Below are positions 43,843-52,821 of a stretch of DNA of 64,000 nt, one piece after another. The notes beneath the pieces were generated by a model. It saw only the letters and a list, made by a program, of their open reading frames with translations, was not told where the DNA came from and searched no databases. The stretch lies in the NCBI GenBank assembly GCA_023426125.1, contig JAFABI010000090.1, forward strand, positions 186,001 to 250,000. Direction: 5' to 3'. Within the stretch, counting starts at the first letter, position 1. Each line of letters opens with the position of its first letter. The position numbers and the translations under genes were made by a program. The DNA comes from Bacillota bacterium. GTDB lineage: Bacteria > Bacillota > Clostridia > Acetivibrionales > DTU013.

Positions 43843-44100
43843 ATGTCAAGGGGACAGGTACGTTGACATAAATTCCAGATATAGTGTTAAGAGGACAAGT
43901 TATGCAGACAAATTAATTGACATAAATAATAATATTTAGTAAAATATTGAAAATAGAGGTGTATAAATGCCATGTCAAGGGGACAGGTACGTTGACATAA
44001 ATTCCTGCTATAGTGTTAAGAGGACAAGTTATGCAGATAAAGTAATTGACATAAATAGTAATATTTAGTAAAATATTGGGAAAAAAGGAGGTGCGTAAAT
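43843..44100 (+). repeat. Tandem 129-bp duplication of the RAYT leader, each unit starting with a REP sequence
   Basis: Unit 1 (43843-43971) and unit 2 (43972-44100) begin ATGTCAAGGGGACAGGTACG and share most later bases, including AGTGTTAAGAGGACAAGTTA and ATTTAGTAAAATATTG. Unit 1 ends GAGGTGTATAAATGCC, a copy of the ribosome binding site and first codons of the transposase gene that follows unit 2. The upstream gap to the GH3 gene holds nothing else clear. Confidence 0.85.
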
Positions 44101-44893
44101 GCCAAGAAGCGCGCGAAAAAAATGTGAGAATCAGGTTTACCATATCATGATGAGAGGCAACAATCGAGAGAAAATATTTGTTGATAAAGAAGATAAATCA
44201 AGAATCATCGATATTCTGGAAGATAAAAAGAAGGATAAAGAGTTTTTTCTTTATGCGTACTGCATTATGAACAACCATATCCACATCATTATAAAAGAAG
44301 GCAAAGACCCAATAGCACGTATTGTTAAACGGATTGCCGCCAGTTATTCCTATTACTATAATAAAAAATATAAACGCATTGGACATGTATTTCAAGAAAG
44401 ATACAAGAGCGAGAATATTGGTGATGATAGCTACCTGCTGACAGCTATAAGATATGTCCATCAAAATCCTCTAAAGGCCGGTATCGGTACTGTTCATGGG
44501 TATCATTGGAGCAGTTACAGGGATTACATGGGAAGAACCGGGAAAATAACCGATATTGGGGAGATCTTGGGCATGGTTTCAAACTCCCGTGAAAAAGCAT
44601 TGATGGAATTTGCACGATTCAATCATGAAGCAGCCGGAGAGACCTTTCTGGATGTAGAGGATAACAAAGAATGCGACCGGAACAATATAACGGACTATAT
44701 CAATCTGTATTTGGAGGAAAAAGAATTAGAAATGGGTGATTTAAAAGCCTCTGCCAACAAAATGGCAAGGGAGGAATTGATAAAACTTCTGTTGGAAAAA
44801 TATAATTTCTCGCGAAGAGGAATTGCAAACATACTGGGCTTAAATCGTGAAGTGGTAAGACGGGATGTGTTGTCAAGGGACCTGTCCCCTTGA
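44099..44893 (+). CDS. REP-associated tyrosine transposase (RAYT, IS200/IS605-like Y1)
   Basis: The 264-residue Y1 HUH protein has NNHIHIIIKEG near residue 58 (HxH metal motif) and SYYYNKKYKRIGHVFQERYK near 85-105, then LLTAIRYVHQNPLKAG. The catalytic Tyr of RAYTs lies in the following helix. A C-terminal HTH-like segment (RRGIANILGLNREVVRRDVL) is present. AAAAAAGGAGGTG precedes the ATG. REP sequences flank the gene in inverted orientation and its stop codon lies within the downstream REP, the usual arrangement for a RAYT with its cognate REPs. Confidence 0.88.
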   Translation: MPRSARKKCENQVYHIMMRGNNREKIFVDKEDKSRIIDILEDKKKDKEFFLYAYCIMNNHIHIIIKEGKDPIARIVKRIAASYSYYYNKKYKRIGHVFQERYKSENIGDDSYLLTAIRYVHQNPLKAGIGTVHGYHWSSYRDYMGRTGKITDIGEILGMVSNSREKALMEFARFNHEAAGETFLDVEDNKECDRNNITDYINLYLEEKELEMGDLKASANKMAREELIKLLLEKYNFSRRGIANILGLNREVVRRDVLSRDLSP

Positions 44894-44926
44894 CATTGTG
44901 TCCCCTTGACATTGTCCCCTTGACAT
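44881..44926 (-). repeat. REP half-unit array at the 3' end of the transposase gene
   Basis: CCTGTCCCCTTGACAT (44881-44896) is the reverse complement of the REP start upstream. GTCCCCTTGACAT occurs three times, at 44884, 44900 and 44914. The transposase stop TGA (44891-44893) is part of the first unit. Confidence 0.85.
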
Positions 44927-44991
44927 AATATAGCATAAATGAATAAAATAGAATTGGTTAATTTTATGAAAGATTGCAGGGTGGCGTCAAA

Positions 44992-46119
44992 TTGGATATA
45001 GAGCAGGTAATAGGCAAAATAAAAGCATACGGCGGCGTAAGGATCGCTGAAAAAGAGCTGAGGGAATATGTTTCCGCGCCCGACTATAATGACTATTACA
45101 ATCTCGTTGTCAGGCTCGTCGACAGCAATGTTATTGTCCCTGTAAAAAGCTCGGGGTCAAACGGGATGAGACCGCCGCTCCATAAGCGTTATGCCATCAT
45201 AAAGCCGGCACCAAAATACGAGGAGTTGATACCGGAAATCCGCTTGCTGCATGAAAAATTCAACATCGAAGGCTATCTCAATGAGCCTGAAAGATTCAAA
45301 AACCACAGGAACTGGGTCGTAACACTGGACAGCTTCCTTAAAAACAACGCCCAAAGCCTCGGAATTCCTTTCTCCGTCAATGAACGGTCCTTTCAGGTAT
45401 TCGGGAGGGAAAAGGCACTGAGGGAGGACAGGGAGCTGGCTGCTGTCTTAAGCTTCAATCCGGGGCTCAGGGAGGCTTTAAACTTCTATGATACGCCGGA
45501 GCCTTTCCTTGCCTTTACTATCGGACCACTCAATGAAGAATTGCCGGACCGCCGGGTTGGCCGTTCCGCTTCGTTCCATTGCTCGCCTATGCGGTCTGGC
45601 ATCAACATTTTGATTATAGAAAACAAAGATACCTGGTATACCCTGAGAAACAGAATGTCGCCAGGCTTAAGCCGCATAGCGGGAATAAGCTTCCACTGCC
45701 TTCTTTATGGCGAAGGCAGGAAAATTTCCAGAAAAATGGATTCCTTAACGGAATTCGACGGAAGCTATTTCAAAGGTGCAAAAACCAGCTACTATTATTT
45801 CGGAGACCTTGATTATGAGGGGATCGGCATTGTTCATGATTTGATCAACGTCAATCCCCTGCTGCAAATAAGGCTGATGCTGCCGCTTTACGCTGCCATG
45901 CTCAATGCCTCGCAAGGCGTCGAACTGCCCACTGCGAAAGAAAACCAGAGGAACAAAGCAGGCGAATGGTTCCTTGCTTTCTTTGATGCAGAGCAGCGGA
46001 GTAGAATGAAAAGCATATTGGAAAGCGGACGCTACATTCCTCAGGAGATACTAAACAACGGCGAATTCATAAAAATGGTTTGCAGCGATACAGGGGATGC
46101 GGTGGAAAGCCATGTTTGA
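44992..46119 (+). CDS. jetD: Wadjet JetD-like Toprim nuclease subunit
   Basis: The protein is about 375 residues. The C-terminal half has the Toprim pattern of DUF2220 proteins: ILIIENKDTWYTL near residue 205 (catalytic Glu) and YYFGDLDYEGIGI near 270 (Asp-x-Asp). The N-terminal half looks like a winged-helix region. In Wadjet systems JetD cuts the DNA extruded by the SMC motor. Start TTG 44992 was chosen over TTG 44974 because AGGGTGGC lies just before it. Residues about 187-201 (RRVGRSASFHCSPMR) are encoded by a repeat present elsewhere in the window. It overlaps jetA by 8 bp. Confidence 0.8.
   Translation: MDIEQVIGKIKAYGGVRIAEKELREYVSAPDYNDYYNLVVRLVDSNVIVPVKSSGSNGMRPPLHKRYAIIKPAPKYEELIPEIRLLHEKFNIEGYLNEPERFKNHRNWVVTLDSFLKNNAQSLGIPFSVNERSFQVFGREKALREDRELAAVLSFNPGLREALNFYDTPEPFLAFTIGPLNEELPDRRVGRSASFHCSPMRSGINILIIENKDTWYTLRNRMSPGLSRIAGISFHCLLYGEGRKISRKMDSLTEFDGSYFKGAKTSYYYFGDLDYEGIGIVHDLINVNPLLQIRLMLPLYAAMLNASQGVELPTAKENQRNKAGEWFLAFFDAEQRSRMKSILESGRYIPQEILNNGEFIKMVCSDTGDAVESHV
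45551..45593 (-). repeat. In-frame repeat copy inside jetD
   Basis: TTCCGCTTCGTTCCATTGCT and the flanking bases match, in reverse complement, the intergenic repeat at 57452-57495 in roughly 35 of 43 positions. It lies just before the codons for the catalytic ILIIENKD motif and keeps the frame. Confidence 0.65.
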
Positions 46120-47716
46120 TTTCCTTGAAAATTTTGAAAAAAGAATGGAATGGATAGGAATCACCAATTCCATTATTAACAGAAAAGGGAAAAATACCGA
46201 ACTGGAGAATCTGTTCGATGAAAATGAGCTGACCAACATCATTGTATCCGTGCTGTTATTCATTATGGAAAAAACCCTGGAGGAAAACAATGAATGCGAA
46301 ATGCATCATATCGAAGCCTTTCTGGAGGAGCTGACACGGCTCTATTATTCAAAAACCTTCAGCAAAAGCCAGGTCAGGGAGATTGCAGGATACATAATAA
46401 AGGATATTCTGCAGAACAATGGAATAAAATATACCTACCCCATTGTCAATTATAGCAAAAAAACCTTCGCAGAGATTACAATCCGGCTCATCACCGATAA
46501 AATCGTTGACGAAAACAATGAACGGAAGATCGTGTATATGCTGACCAACCAGGGATATGAATTCCTGTTCCGTATGCGGGAAGTGGACGAGGAAATTCAA
46601 TTGACCATTGAGCAGCTTAAGCTGAAGGAGTACATAAAACGGAAAAAATTCTCCAGCGCCGTCAGGCAGAGTGTTGAGCTGATTACTTTCGTGCGCCAGA
46701 AAAAGAAAGACCTGGAAAACTTTATTCTATCCATAAGGCAGAACATACATAATGTCGACGTAGAGAAATATGAGGCGCTGATAAAAAGCACCTATGCCAT
46801 GCTGACCGAGGAATATGAGACCATGGCCGACATCGAGAAAATGGTCAATATGGCGGAGGCGAAAATCAAGGAAGACTTCAATGCAGGTGAGGATTTCGAG
46901 CAGAAGCTGGCAAAGGCCAAATCGGAAATCCGGGAAATCCACCACAATATAGGCGTTGTCATTACAGAACAGAGGGATCTCATTATAAACAGGCACAGCC
47001 TCACCAACCTGTATATGGATACCATCAAAAAATCCTTTGAATTCAGCTTTGAAAAAAGGTACGATTTTGAAGAGGTCATCTTAATGGAGCTTGAGCGATA
47101 TAATAACGTACTGGATCATTGCCTGAGCCTGCTAAAACCTTTGTTGCTGCCGGGCTTAAACAGGTTCATGGACATCGTGGGCATTTATGAAGCACAGACA
47201 ATTTTCAAGGATGTGGAAAATCAGGATTCGCATCTGGTTATGATGGAGGACCATGATGATTCGCTGGAAAATGAGAGAGTCAGAAGGATAAGCGATCGGT
47301 ATGTCGATATTATGGCCCTCATTGTATCGGAGACGATGAATGCAGGCGAAACAAGCCTCGGAAGGATTCTGGAGGAGCTAAGGAACAGAGATCCTGAGCT
47401 GTACGCCAGGGCGGTGGAGGACAGGTTTATTTTTCTGGTTGCCCTAAAGCTGTACGATATAGGAAGCATTCCCGTCGCGGGCTTTTATCAAAGCCGGAAG
47501 CGGGTGATACTCAGACCCTCCGAGGAGTTCAACGTTGAGTATTGCCTTGTCAAAATCCGGGAAGCAATGGAGGGGCTGGATACAATAAAAGAGCTGACTG
47601 TGAACAAGATGGAAAATGAAATCAATGTACTCATTGAAAAAAGCGAAAGCGAAAGTGAAATAAAGGTCGTTGAAACGATCCAAATGACAGATATGCTTTT
47701 CAAGGTGGTGAAGTAA
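46112..47716 (+). CDS. jetA: Wadjet JetA-like kleisin subunit
   Basis: The protein is about 534 residues, acidic, helix-rich and soluble, with a long central coiled-coil-like region (about 165-280) and N- and C-terminal globular parts. Position and size match JetA of SMC-type Wadjet systems (Pfam DUF5716-like, from memory), which acts as the kleisin bridging the ATPase heads. ATG 46112 follows GGTGGAAAGCC; ATG 46097 has no ribosome binding site. Its stop and the jetB start overlap by one base (TAATG). Confidence 0.72.
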   Translation: MFDFLENFEKRMEWIGITNSIINRKGKNTELENLFDENELTNIIVSVLLFIMEKTLEENNECEMHHIEAFLEELTRLYYSKTFSKSQVREIAGYIIKDILQNNGIKYTYPIVNYSKKTFAEITIRLITDKIVDENNERKIVYMLTNQGYEFLFRMREVDEEIQLTIEQLKLKEYIKRKKFSSAVRQSVELITFVRQKKKDLENFILSIRQNIHNVDVEKYEALIKSTYAMLTEEYETMADIEKMVNMAEAKIKEDFNAGEDFEQKLAKAKSEIREIHHNIGVVITEQRDLIINRHSLTNLYMDTIKKSFEFSFEKRYDFEEVILMELERYNNVLDHCLSLLKPLLLPGLNRFMDIVGIYEAQTIFKDVENQDSHLVMMEDHDDSLENERVRRISDRYVDIMALIVSETMNAGETSLGRILEELRNRDPELYARAVEDRFIFLVALKLYDIGSIPVAGFYQSRKRVILRPSEEFNVEYCLVKIREAMEGLDTIKELTVNKMENEINVLIEKSESESEIKVVETIQMTDMLFKVVK

Positions 47717-48408
47717 TGGAGTATGTAAAATCAGCGGTGAAAATTTTCAGGCTGCTGCTGGCTCAAGGCGAGATCAGTAAGCGCGAGCAGGCATTTTTAT
47801 ACGGCGAATATCTTGAGACAGCTGTCCAGGAAGTACTGTCCTGCTTCGAAGAGGAATTCGAATGCAAGCTCCTGAATTTCGATGATACCATTTATCTGGT
47901 GCCCAATATAAACAGCCAGGTGATAGGCGTCCAGCCGGCCGAAATAAAGCGTTATTTCGGCAGCAATGCTACCGGCAGGGATATATATCTGGCCTATTAT
48001 ATAATGATGTACATATTTTATGAATTCTACAGCGGTAAGAACAAGGACCCCAAGAAAACGGATTTCATCCAGGTAAGTCATTTAATAAACCATCTGGACG
48101 AAAGGTTTGAAAGGCTCGCGAAAATGGACAGGGAGGAAATTGAGAGGCTGGAGGAGGAATATTCCGTCAATCTGGCTTCCTGTATGGAAATATGGATGAA
48201 TCTGCTTGTTGACCATGAAACAAAACGCAGGACAAAAACCAGGATCATTGAAGGCGTCGTCAACATACTTGAAGACCACAGGCTGGCCTATATGGTGGAA
48301 AACCAGATACGCACCACAAAAAAGCTGGACGTCCTGATGCGTCAGTATTATCTCAGTGCCGACAGGGTAAAGCTGATCAGCAAAGCATTTGAAAGAGGTG
48401 AGTTGTAG
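47716..48408 (+). CDS. jetB: Wadjet JetB-like (KITE) subunit
   Basis: The 230-residue helical protein with acidic stretches (MDREEIERLEEEYSVN near 135) is followed at once by the SMC gene. In Wadjet/MksBEF-like condensins the small gene before the SMC ATPase encodes the KITE-type winged-helix subunit (JetB; DUF6063-like in type III, from memory). No catalytic motif is expected or seen. Start ATG overlaps the jetA stop; AAGGTGGTGAAG upstream serves as ribosome binding site. Confidence 0.7.
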   Translation: MEYVKSAVKIFRLLLAQGEISKREQAFLYGEYLETAVQEVLSCFEEEFECKLLNFDDTIYLVPNINSQVIGVQPAEIKRYFGSNATGRDIYLAYYIMMYIFYEFYSGKNKDPKKTDFIQVSHLINHLDERFERLAKMDREEIERLEEEYSVNLASCMEIWMNLLVDHETKRRTKTRIIEGVVNILEDHRLAYMVENQIRTTKKLDVLMRQYYLSADRVKLISKAFERGEL

Positions 48409-48409
48409 G

Positions 48410-51400
48410 GTGCCGAAAATAAACAGGGTCAGGATCGTCAACTTCTCCTATAACGATAACAACCGCCACATCATCGACGAGCTCTTCGATTTCTATGGTG
48501 GGGAAAACGCTTTGCTGAGCCTTTCCAACGGCGGAGGCAAGTCAGTCCTGGTGCAGGCCATGCTGCAGCCGGTTTTGCCGAAGGCGACCCTCCTTGGCAG
48601 AAAGTTCGGCGACTTTTTTGCCGGCAGGAAAACTCCCGCTTACATTATGACCGAATGGAAGCTGGACGAGGATGCGGGTTATCTGCTGACGGGTATAGCG
48701 ATGACCTCCAGGACCGGTCACTCTGCCAATGAGGAAGAGGAAACCACCGATATCCGGTATTTCACTTTTATAAGCGGTTATGAAAACGCAAATCCCTTTG
48801 ATATAAAAAACATTCCTGTTGCGGAGCAGGTGGGCAGCAGTGTCAGAATTGCGATATACGGCGAGTTCAAAAAGCTTTTGGAGAAGGAATCGGAAAGGAA
48901 CCGGAGGGAGCTTGACGTCTATGACTCCACCAGGGAGGAACAGAGCCGGTATGAGAGGAAGCTGAACAGCTATGGTATTTCACGGGAAGAGTGGAGGGAA
49001 CTGATCGTAAGAATCAATGAAGCCGAGCATGGCGTATCCCAGGTATTTTCAGAATGCAAAACTTCCAGAAAGGTGATGGAGCAGTGGGTTATAAAGTACA
49101 TCGAAAAGGTCCTCGACAAATCTGCCAACGCGGAGACCACCGACCACAAAAAGCTTGAGATGATGATGGCCCAGGTAGCCCAGTCGCTGGTGGATAATGA
49201 GAACCATATCAGGGAATACAGGGCCATTGAAAGCTTCAACAGCCAGCTTTTAACTGTCGGGAACGACGTAAAGGCCGTTTTGCAGCACCTCGATCATGAG
49301 GACAAGCTGAGAAAGGAAATTGCAGGCGGATACCAGGTATTGAAAAATGAAGAGCACAGGCTGGGCCAGGAGCTTCATGATGTGGAAAACCGTCTCAGAG
49401 AGCTGGGCGAAGAGCTGGAGACGATCGCCCTTGAAGAGAAATCCCGGGAAATCTACGATTATGCCAAAAAGGTTGAAGCAGTTGACGCAAGGCTTGCAGA
49501 ACTGGAGGGACAGAGAATCGGTCTGACGGAAAGTTTTAAGGAAAAGTCAGCCGGGCTGATACTGCAAAAATCAGCAGAAAAATACGGGAAAATCCTGGAA
49601 AAGGCAAAAGAAATTGCAAAGCTGCAGCAACGTCTTGATAATGCTTCAAAGGATCAGGACGTTTTGCTCAGAAATCTAAACATTGTTAAATATTCCTTGA
49701 AATTGGCTTATGATAAACAGCTTACCGGAATGAAGAAGGAAATTTGCGATGCAGAAGCTATATTGAAAGGCCTTCAGGAAGATATTGAAGCAGACAGGAA
49801 ACAGGCTTCTCTGTTCCAGGATGAGATAAACAAGCTTAATGTTGAAATCGGAGGCATTGGCAGGGAACTGTCAAATTTTGAAAAAGAAGAGGCGGATATC
49901 CTGGCTGCCCTTGGTATACGGATTTTCAGAAACCCGCTTCTGAAGGAACTGGACCGCAATGACATGATCAAGGCGGAGGCGCGGTTGGCCGGGGATATCC
50001 AGGAGACGGAAGCAAATCTGAATGCAAGGATAATGGATGAGGAAAGGCTCCGTGAAACCCTTGCTTCCCTGGAGCAGAAAAGCCGGGATCTGGCGGAAAT
50101 GCAGACACAGCTTAAAATAGAGGAAACGGAAATCAACGGAAGGCTTTCCGGCTGGGAAGCCGACAGGCAAGGAATGCGGGAAGCCCTAAGAAGGCTTAAC
50201 ATAAGCGAAGAACATATTTTTGACCCCGTATATCTTACCAAGGCGGCAAAGGTGTATCTCAACGATTGGGATAATAAGGCGCACAATCTGAAAATGGAAA
50301 TAAGCGAGCTGGAAAAGCAGATCCATGGCATAGAAAATGGCGTCAGTTATTTGCCGGCAAGCTTGATAACCCTGCTTCGAGAGAATAATCTGCCATGCTA
50401 TACCGGGGAGAGATACCTGAGGGAAATAAGCGAGGAAGATAAAAAGGGCGTAATAGCTGAAAACCCGTTATTGCCCTATGCACTTATCGCCACTGAAAAG
50501 GAAATCGCCCTGATTGAACAGCTTGTGGAAGATAGGGAATTCACCCAGATTATTCCCGTTATGCGCCATCATCAGAAGGGACAAAGTCCGGACCACGGGT
50601 ATGGCGATATGCGGTTTATAGCGTCTTCCAGAAACATTTCCATTAATAATACGGATTTAGGGGATTTCATCCGAAACCTTACGGACAGCAAGAACGCTAA
50701 AATGCTTGAATTGGGAAAAGCGGCCGAGGTGATTGAGCGAGTAAATGGTGATTATCAGGTAATTACCGGTTTTAAGTGGACACAGCGGAAGGTGAATGAG
50801 CTGCTCGGAGAAAAAACCGTTAATGCGGAAAAAATTGCTGAGAACATGAAAGCCAGGGAAGCTTGCCAGGGTGGGATAAGCAACGGCAAACAGCAGCAGG
50901 AGAAGCTGAAGGAGCAGATAGATAGCCTGAAAAATCAGCTTATACTGGTACAGGACAAAATAAAGAGCTTCAAAGCGTATATGGCTAAAAATGCCGTCTA
51001 TATGGATAATGTCGGTAAATACAATGAAATTCAGGGTAAAATCAATAATTTAAGCAGCCGTATCAAAAAGCATGAGGAAGACAGGCTCAAGCTGGAGGAA
51101 CAGGCGAAGGGACTGCGGGATACACTCGCGGTTACAAGGAACGCCAAAGCAGCGATTGAAGAAAAATTCCTGCGTGTGGCGGACGCCTCCGGAGATGAGA
51201 CTGCGGAGGGCAGCACTGTGGAACTGGAAGGCAGGCTGGAGGCTTATGAAAAACAGCAGAATAACGAAGTCACCGGTCTTAGGGAACAAATCGGCAGACT
51301 CAGGAAAGACATACAGGATATTGAAAAGGATATTCGAAAATTAAAGCCGTCATCGGAGGAATATAAAAGCATCTTATATTCCGAAAATATGGAACTGGAG

Positions 51401-51898
51401 CTGGAAAATGCGTGCGGCAGCCTAGAAAAAGAAATTGAAAGCCTTAAAAAGGATGAAGGTGAGGGCCGGGATAAAAAGTCAAGGCTTAGTGAGAGAATTA
51501 AGATGGTTTACGAAGCCCTTGGCGGAAAGCCGTTAATACCCGTTGAAAACATAAAGGGCAATTTTGGTATAAGGCGTGAAGCGGCCAACAGGGAGATTGC
51601 CGAAAAAAGGGCCAGGAATAAAGGGATTCAGCAGGATAAAATCGATCTGGCGGCGCTCTTTGGCAGGATTGGGGTTGAGATCAGGGAGATTGGCGGTATC
51701 AAGGCGGAAATCAGCCCAAAATCCTTTGAAGAGGTGAAGGCTGCAATCAATCAAATGATAAATGAATATGCAGGTTTGAAGGAAAAGTCCAATAAATCCG
51801 TTGAAGCTTTCGGTAAAGTCAGCTCTCAATTCATCAGCAGCTATGCCAGCTATGAGGAAGGTACGGTCAAGGAAGCGGTAAAAGGCCTCAAGTCATAG
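48410..51898 (+). CDS. jetC: Wadjet JetC-like SMC ATPase, N-terminal part up to an amber codon
   Basis: The part before the stop is 1162 residues. The N-terminal head has Walker A LSLSNGGGKSVLVQAML near residues 36-52. Coiled coil then runs almost without break from about 290 to the end, with a hinge-like globular section near 650-830 (YLPASLITLLRENNLPCYTG, MRHHQKGQSPDHGYGDMRFI). The ABC signature and Walker B needed for ATPase activity are missing from this part and lie in the next frame-continuous segment. Start GTG 48410 is one base after the jetB stop, with AGAGGTGAG upstream. Confidence 0.8.
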   Translation: MPKINRVRIVNFSYNDNNRHIIDELFDFYGGENALLSLSNGGGKSVLVQAMLQPVLPKATLLGRKFGDFFAGRKTPAYIMTEWKLDEDAGYLLTGIAMTSRTGHSANEEEETTDIRYFTFISGYENANPFDIKNIPVAEQVGSSVRIAIYGEFKKLLEKESERNRRELDVYDSTREEQSRYERKLNSYGISREEWRELIVRINEAEHGVSQVFSECKTSRKVMEQWVIKYIEKVLDKSANAETTDHKKLEMMMAQVAQSLVDNENHIREYRAIESFNSQLLTVGNDVKAVLQHLDHEDKLRKEIAGGYQVLKNEEHRLGQELHDVENRLRELGEELETIALEEKSREIYDYAKKVEAVDARLAELEGQRIGLTESFKEKSAGLILQKSAEKYGKILEKAKEIAKLQQRLDNASKDQDVLLRNLNIVKYSLKLAYDKQLTGMKKEICDAEAILKGLQEDIEADRKQASLFQDEINKLNVEIGGIGRELSNFEKEEADILAALGIRIFRNPLLKELDRNDMIKAEARLAGDIQETEANLNARIMDEERLRETLASLEQKSRDLAEMQTQLKIEETEINGRLSGWEADRQGMREALRRLNISEEHIFDPVYLTKAAKVYLNDWDNKAHNLKMEISELEKQIHGIENGVSYLPASLITLLRENNLPCYTGERYLREISEEDKKGVIAENPLLPYALIATEKEIALIEQLVEDREFTQIIPVMRHHQKGQSPDHGYGDMRFIASSRNISINNTDLGDFIRNLTDSKNAKMLELGKAAEVIERVNGDYQVITGFKWTQRKVNELLGEKTVNAEKIAENMKAREACQGGISNGKQQQEKLKEQIDSLKNQLILVQDKIKSFKAYMAKNAVYMDNVGKYNEIQGKINNLSSRIKKHEEDRLKLEEQAKGLRDTLAVTRNAKAAIEEKFLRVADASGDETAEGSTVELEGRLEAYEKQQNNEVTGLREQIGRLRKDIQDIEKDIRKLKPSSEEYKSILYSENMELELENACGSLEKEIESLKKDEGEGRDKKSRLSERIKMVYEALGGKPLIPVENIKGNFGIRREAANREIAEKRARNKGIQQDKIDLAALFGRIGVEIREIGGIKAEISPKSFEEVKAAINQMINEYAGLKEKSNKSVEAFGKVSSQFISSYASYEEGTVKEAVKGLKS
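51896..51898 (+). other. In-frame amber codon interrupting jetC
   Basis: The TAG is followed by CTT GAT GCG TTG GAC and 900 further open bases in the same frame, with no base gained or lost. If read through, the protein would be about 1466 residues with both ATPase halves. The context UAG-C is a relatively leaky one. No clear ribosome binding site precedes the first possible restart (TTG 51908). Confidence 0.85.
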
Positions 51899-51907
51899 CT
51901 TGATGCG

Positions 51908-52810
51908 TTGGACCGCTCATACGACAGGTATTATTACCTGGCTGAGCGGCTGGAGTACTATTATTCGCAGCTCTCACAAATACTTAAAATCATGGAAAGC
52001 AAGATGCTGCAGCTGGAGCACAGCCGGAACGACCTGATGGAGCATGCTTTTATGGAAGCCGGGAGAATTTATCATGAAATACCTAAAATCTCCGAAAATT
52101 CAACAGTGGAAATTGATGGGGTAAGAAAAAAGGTTCTGGAGATTCAGTATGAAGAAATGGAAAACGAGCTTCAGGCCCGTGAAAAGATGGGCATGTATAT
52201 CAATGACTGCCTGGAAAGCCTGACAAAGCTTATTAAGGATAAGGAAGACGAAAACAGGCTGCGGCGTGATATTGAAAAATACATGTCTACAAAGGAGCTT
52301 CTCAATATAATCAGCAGGCTGGAGAATTGCAAAATCTGGGCATACAAGGTAGATCTCAATGAAAAGAACAGAAAAATGATGCCCTGGGAGGATATCATTG
52401 TAAAGAATTCAGGCGGAGAGAAGTTTGTAGCCTACTTCTCACTGCTGGTTGCCCTTATCTCGTACAGCAGAAAGCAGATGAAGGGCTACGAGGCCTTCAA
52501 AAGAAAAGAAGAAAGCAAGGTTCTGGTCATGGATAACCCATTCGGACCCATTACCTCGGGGCACCTTTTGAAGCCCATGTTTGACATTGCAAGGAAATAC
52601 AACACCCAGCTGATCTGCCTCTCGGATATCAAGCAGGGCTCCGTTTTAAGCAGCTTTGACCTGATTTATATGATAAAGATAAGGCAGAATTTGATGCAGG
52701 AGGATTTCCTTGAGCTGGAGCCGGTCCTTCTCAAGGAGTTCAAGCAGGACGAAAAGCTGGAAAATGCCTATTTGTATGGAAAAGTCCAGCAGATGAGCCT
52801 ATTTGACTAG
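51908..52810 (+). CDS. jetC: Wadjet JetC-like SMC ATPase, C-terminal part
   Basis: The 300-residue segment completes the SMC head: coiled coil (1-150), the ABC signature KNSGGEKFVAYFSLLVAL near 168, Walker B KVLVMDNPFGPITSGHLLKP near 205, and a switch-like LSDIKQGSVLSSFDLIYMIK near 240. It is in the same frame as the preceding part, after the amber codon. TTG 51908 has no Shine-Dalgarno sequence, so independent translation looks weak. It may be made by readthrough, by coupled restart, or not at all. Confidence 0.78.
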   Translation: MDRSYDRYYYLAERLEYYYSQLSQILKIMESKMLQLEHSRNDLMEHAFMEAGRIYHEIPKISENSTVEIDGVRKKVLEIQYEEMENELQAREKMGMYINDCLESLTKLIKDKEDENRLRRDIEKYMSTKELLNIISRLENCKIWAYKVDLNEKNRKMMPWEDIIVKNSGGEKFVAYFSLLVALISYSRKQMKGYEAFKRKEESKVLVMDNPFGPITSGHLLKPMFDIARKYNTQLICLSDIKQGSVLSSFDLIYMIKIRQNLMQEDFLELEPVLLKEFKQDEKLENAYLYGKVQQMSLFD

Positions 52811-52821
52811 GGGGAACAGGT

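Noticed and set aside
43843..44926. CRISPR array because of regularly repeated ATGTCAAGGGGACAGG
   Set aside because: There are only two long tandem units with nearly identical interiors, no unique spacers and no cas genes; the repeats are REP sequences of the adjacent RAYT.
49774..50331. Ser-rich minus-strand frame opposite jetC
   Set aside because: Its composition is the mirror of Glu/Lys-rich coiled-coil codons on the plus strand.
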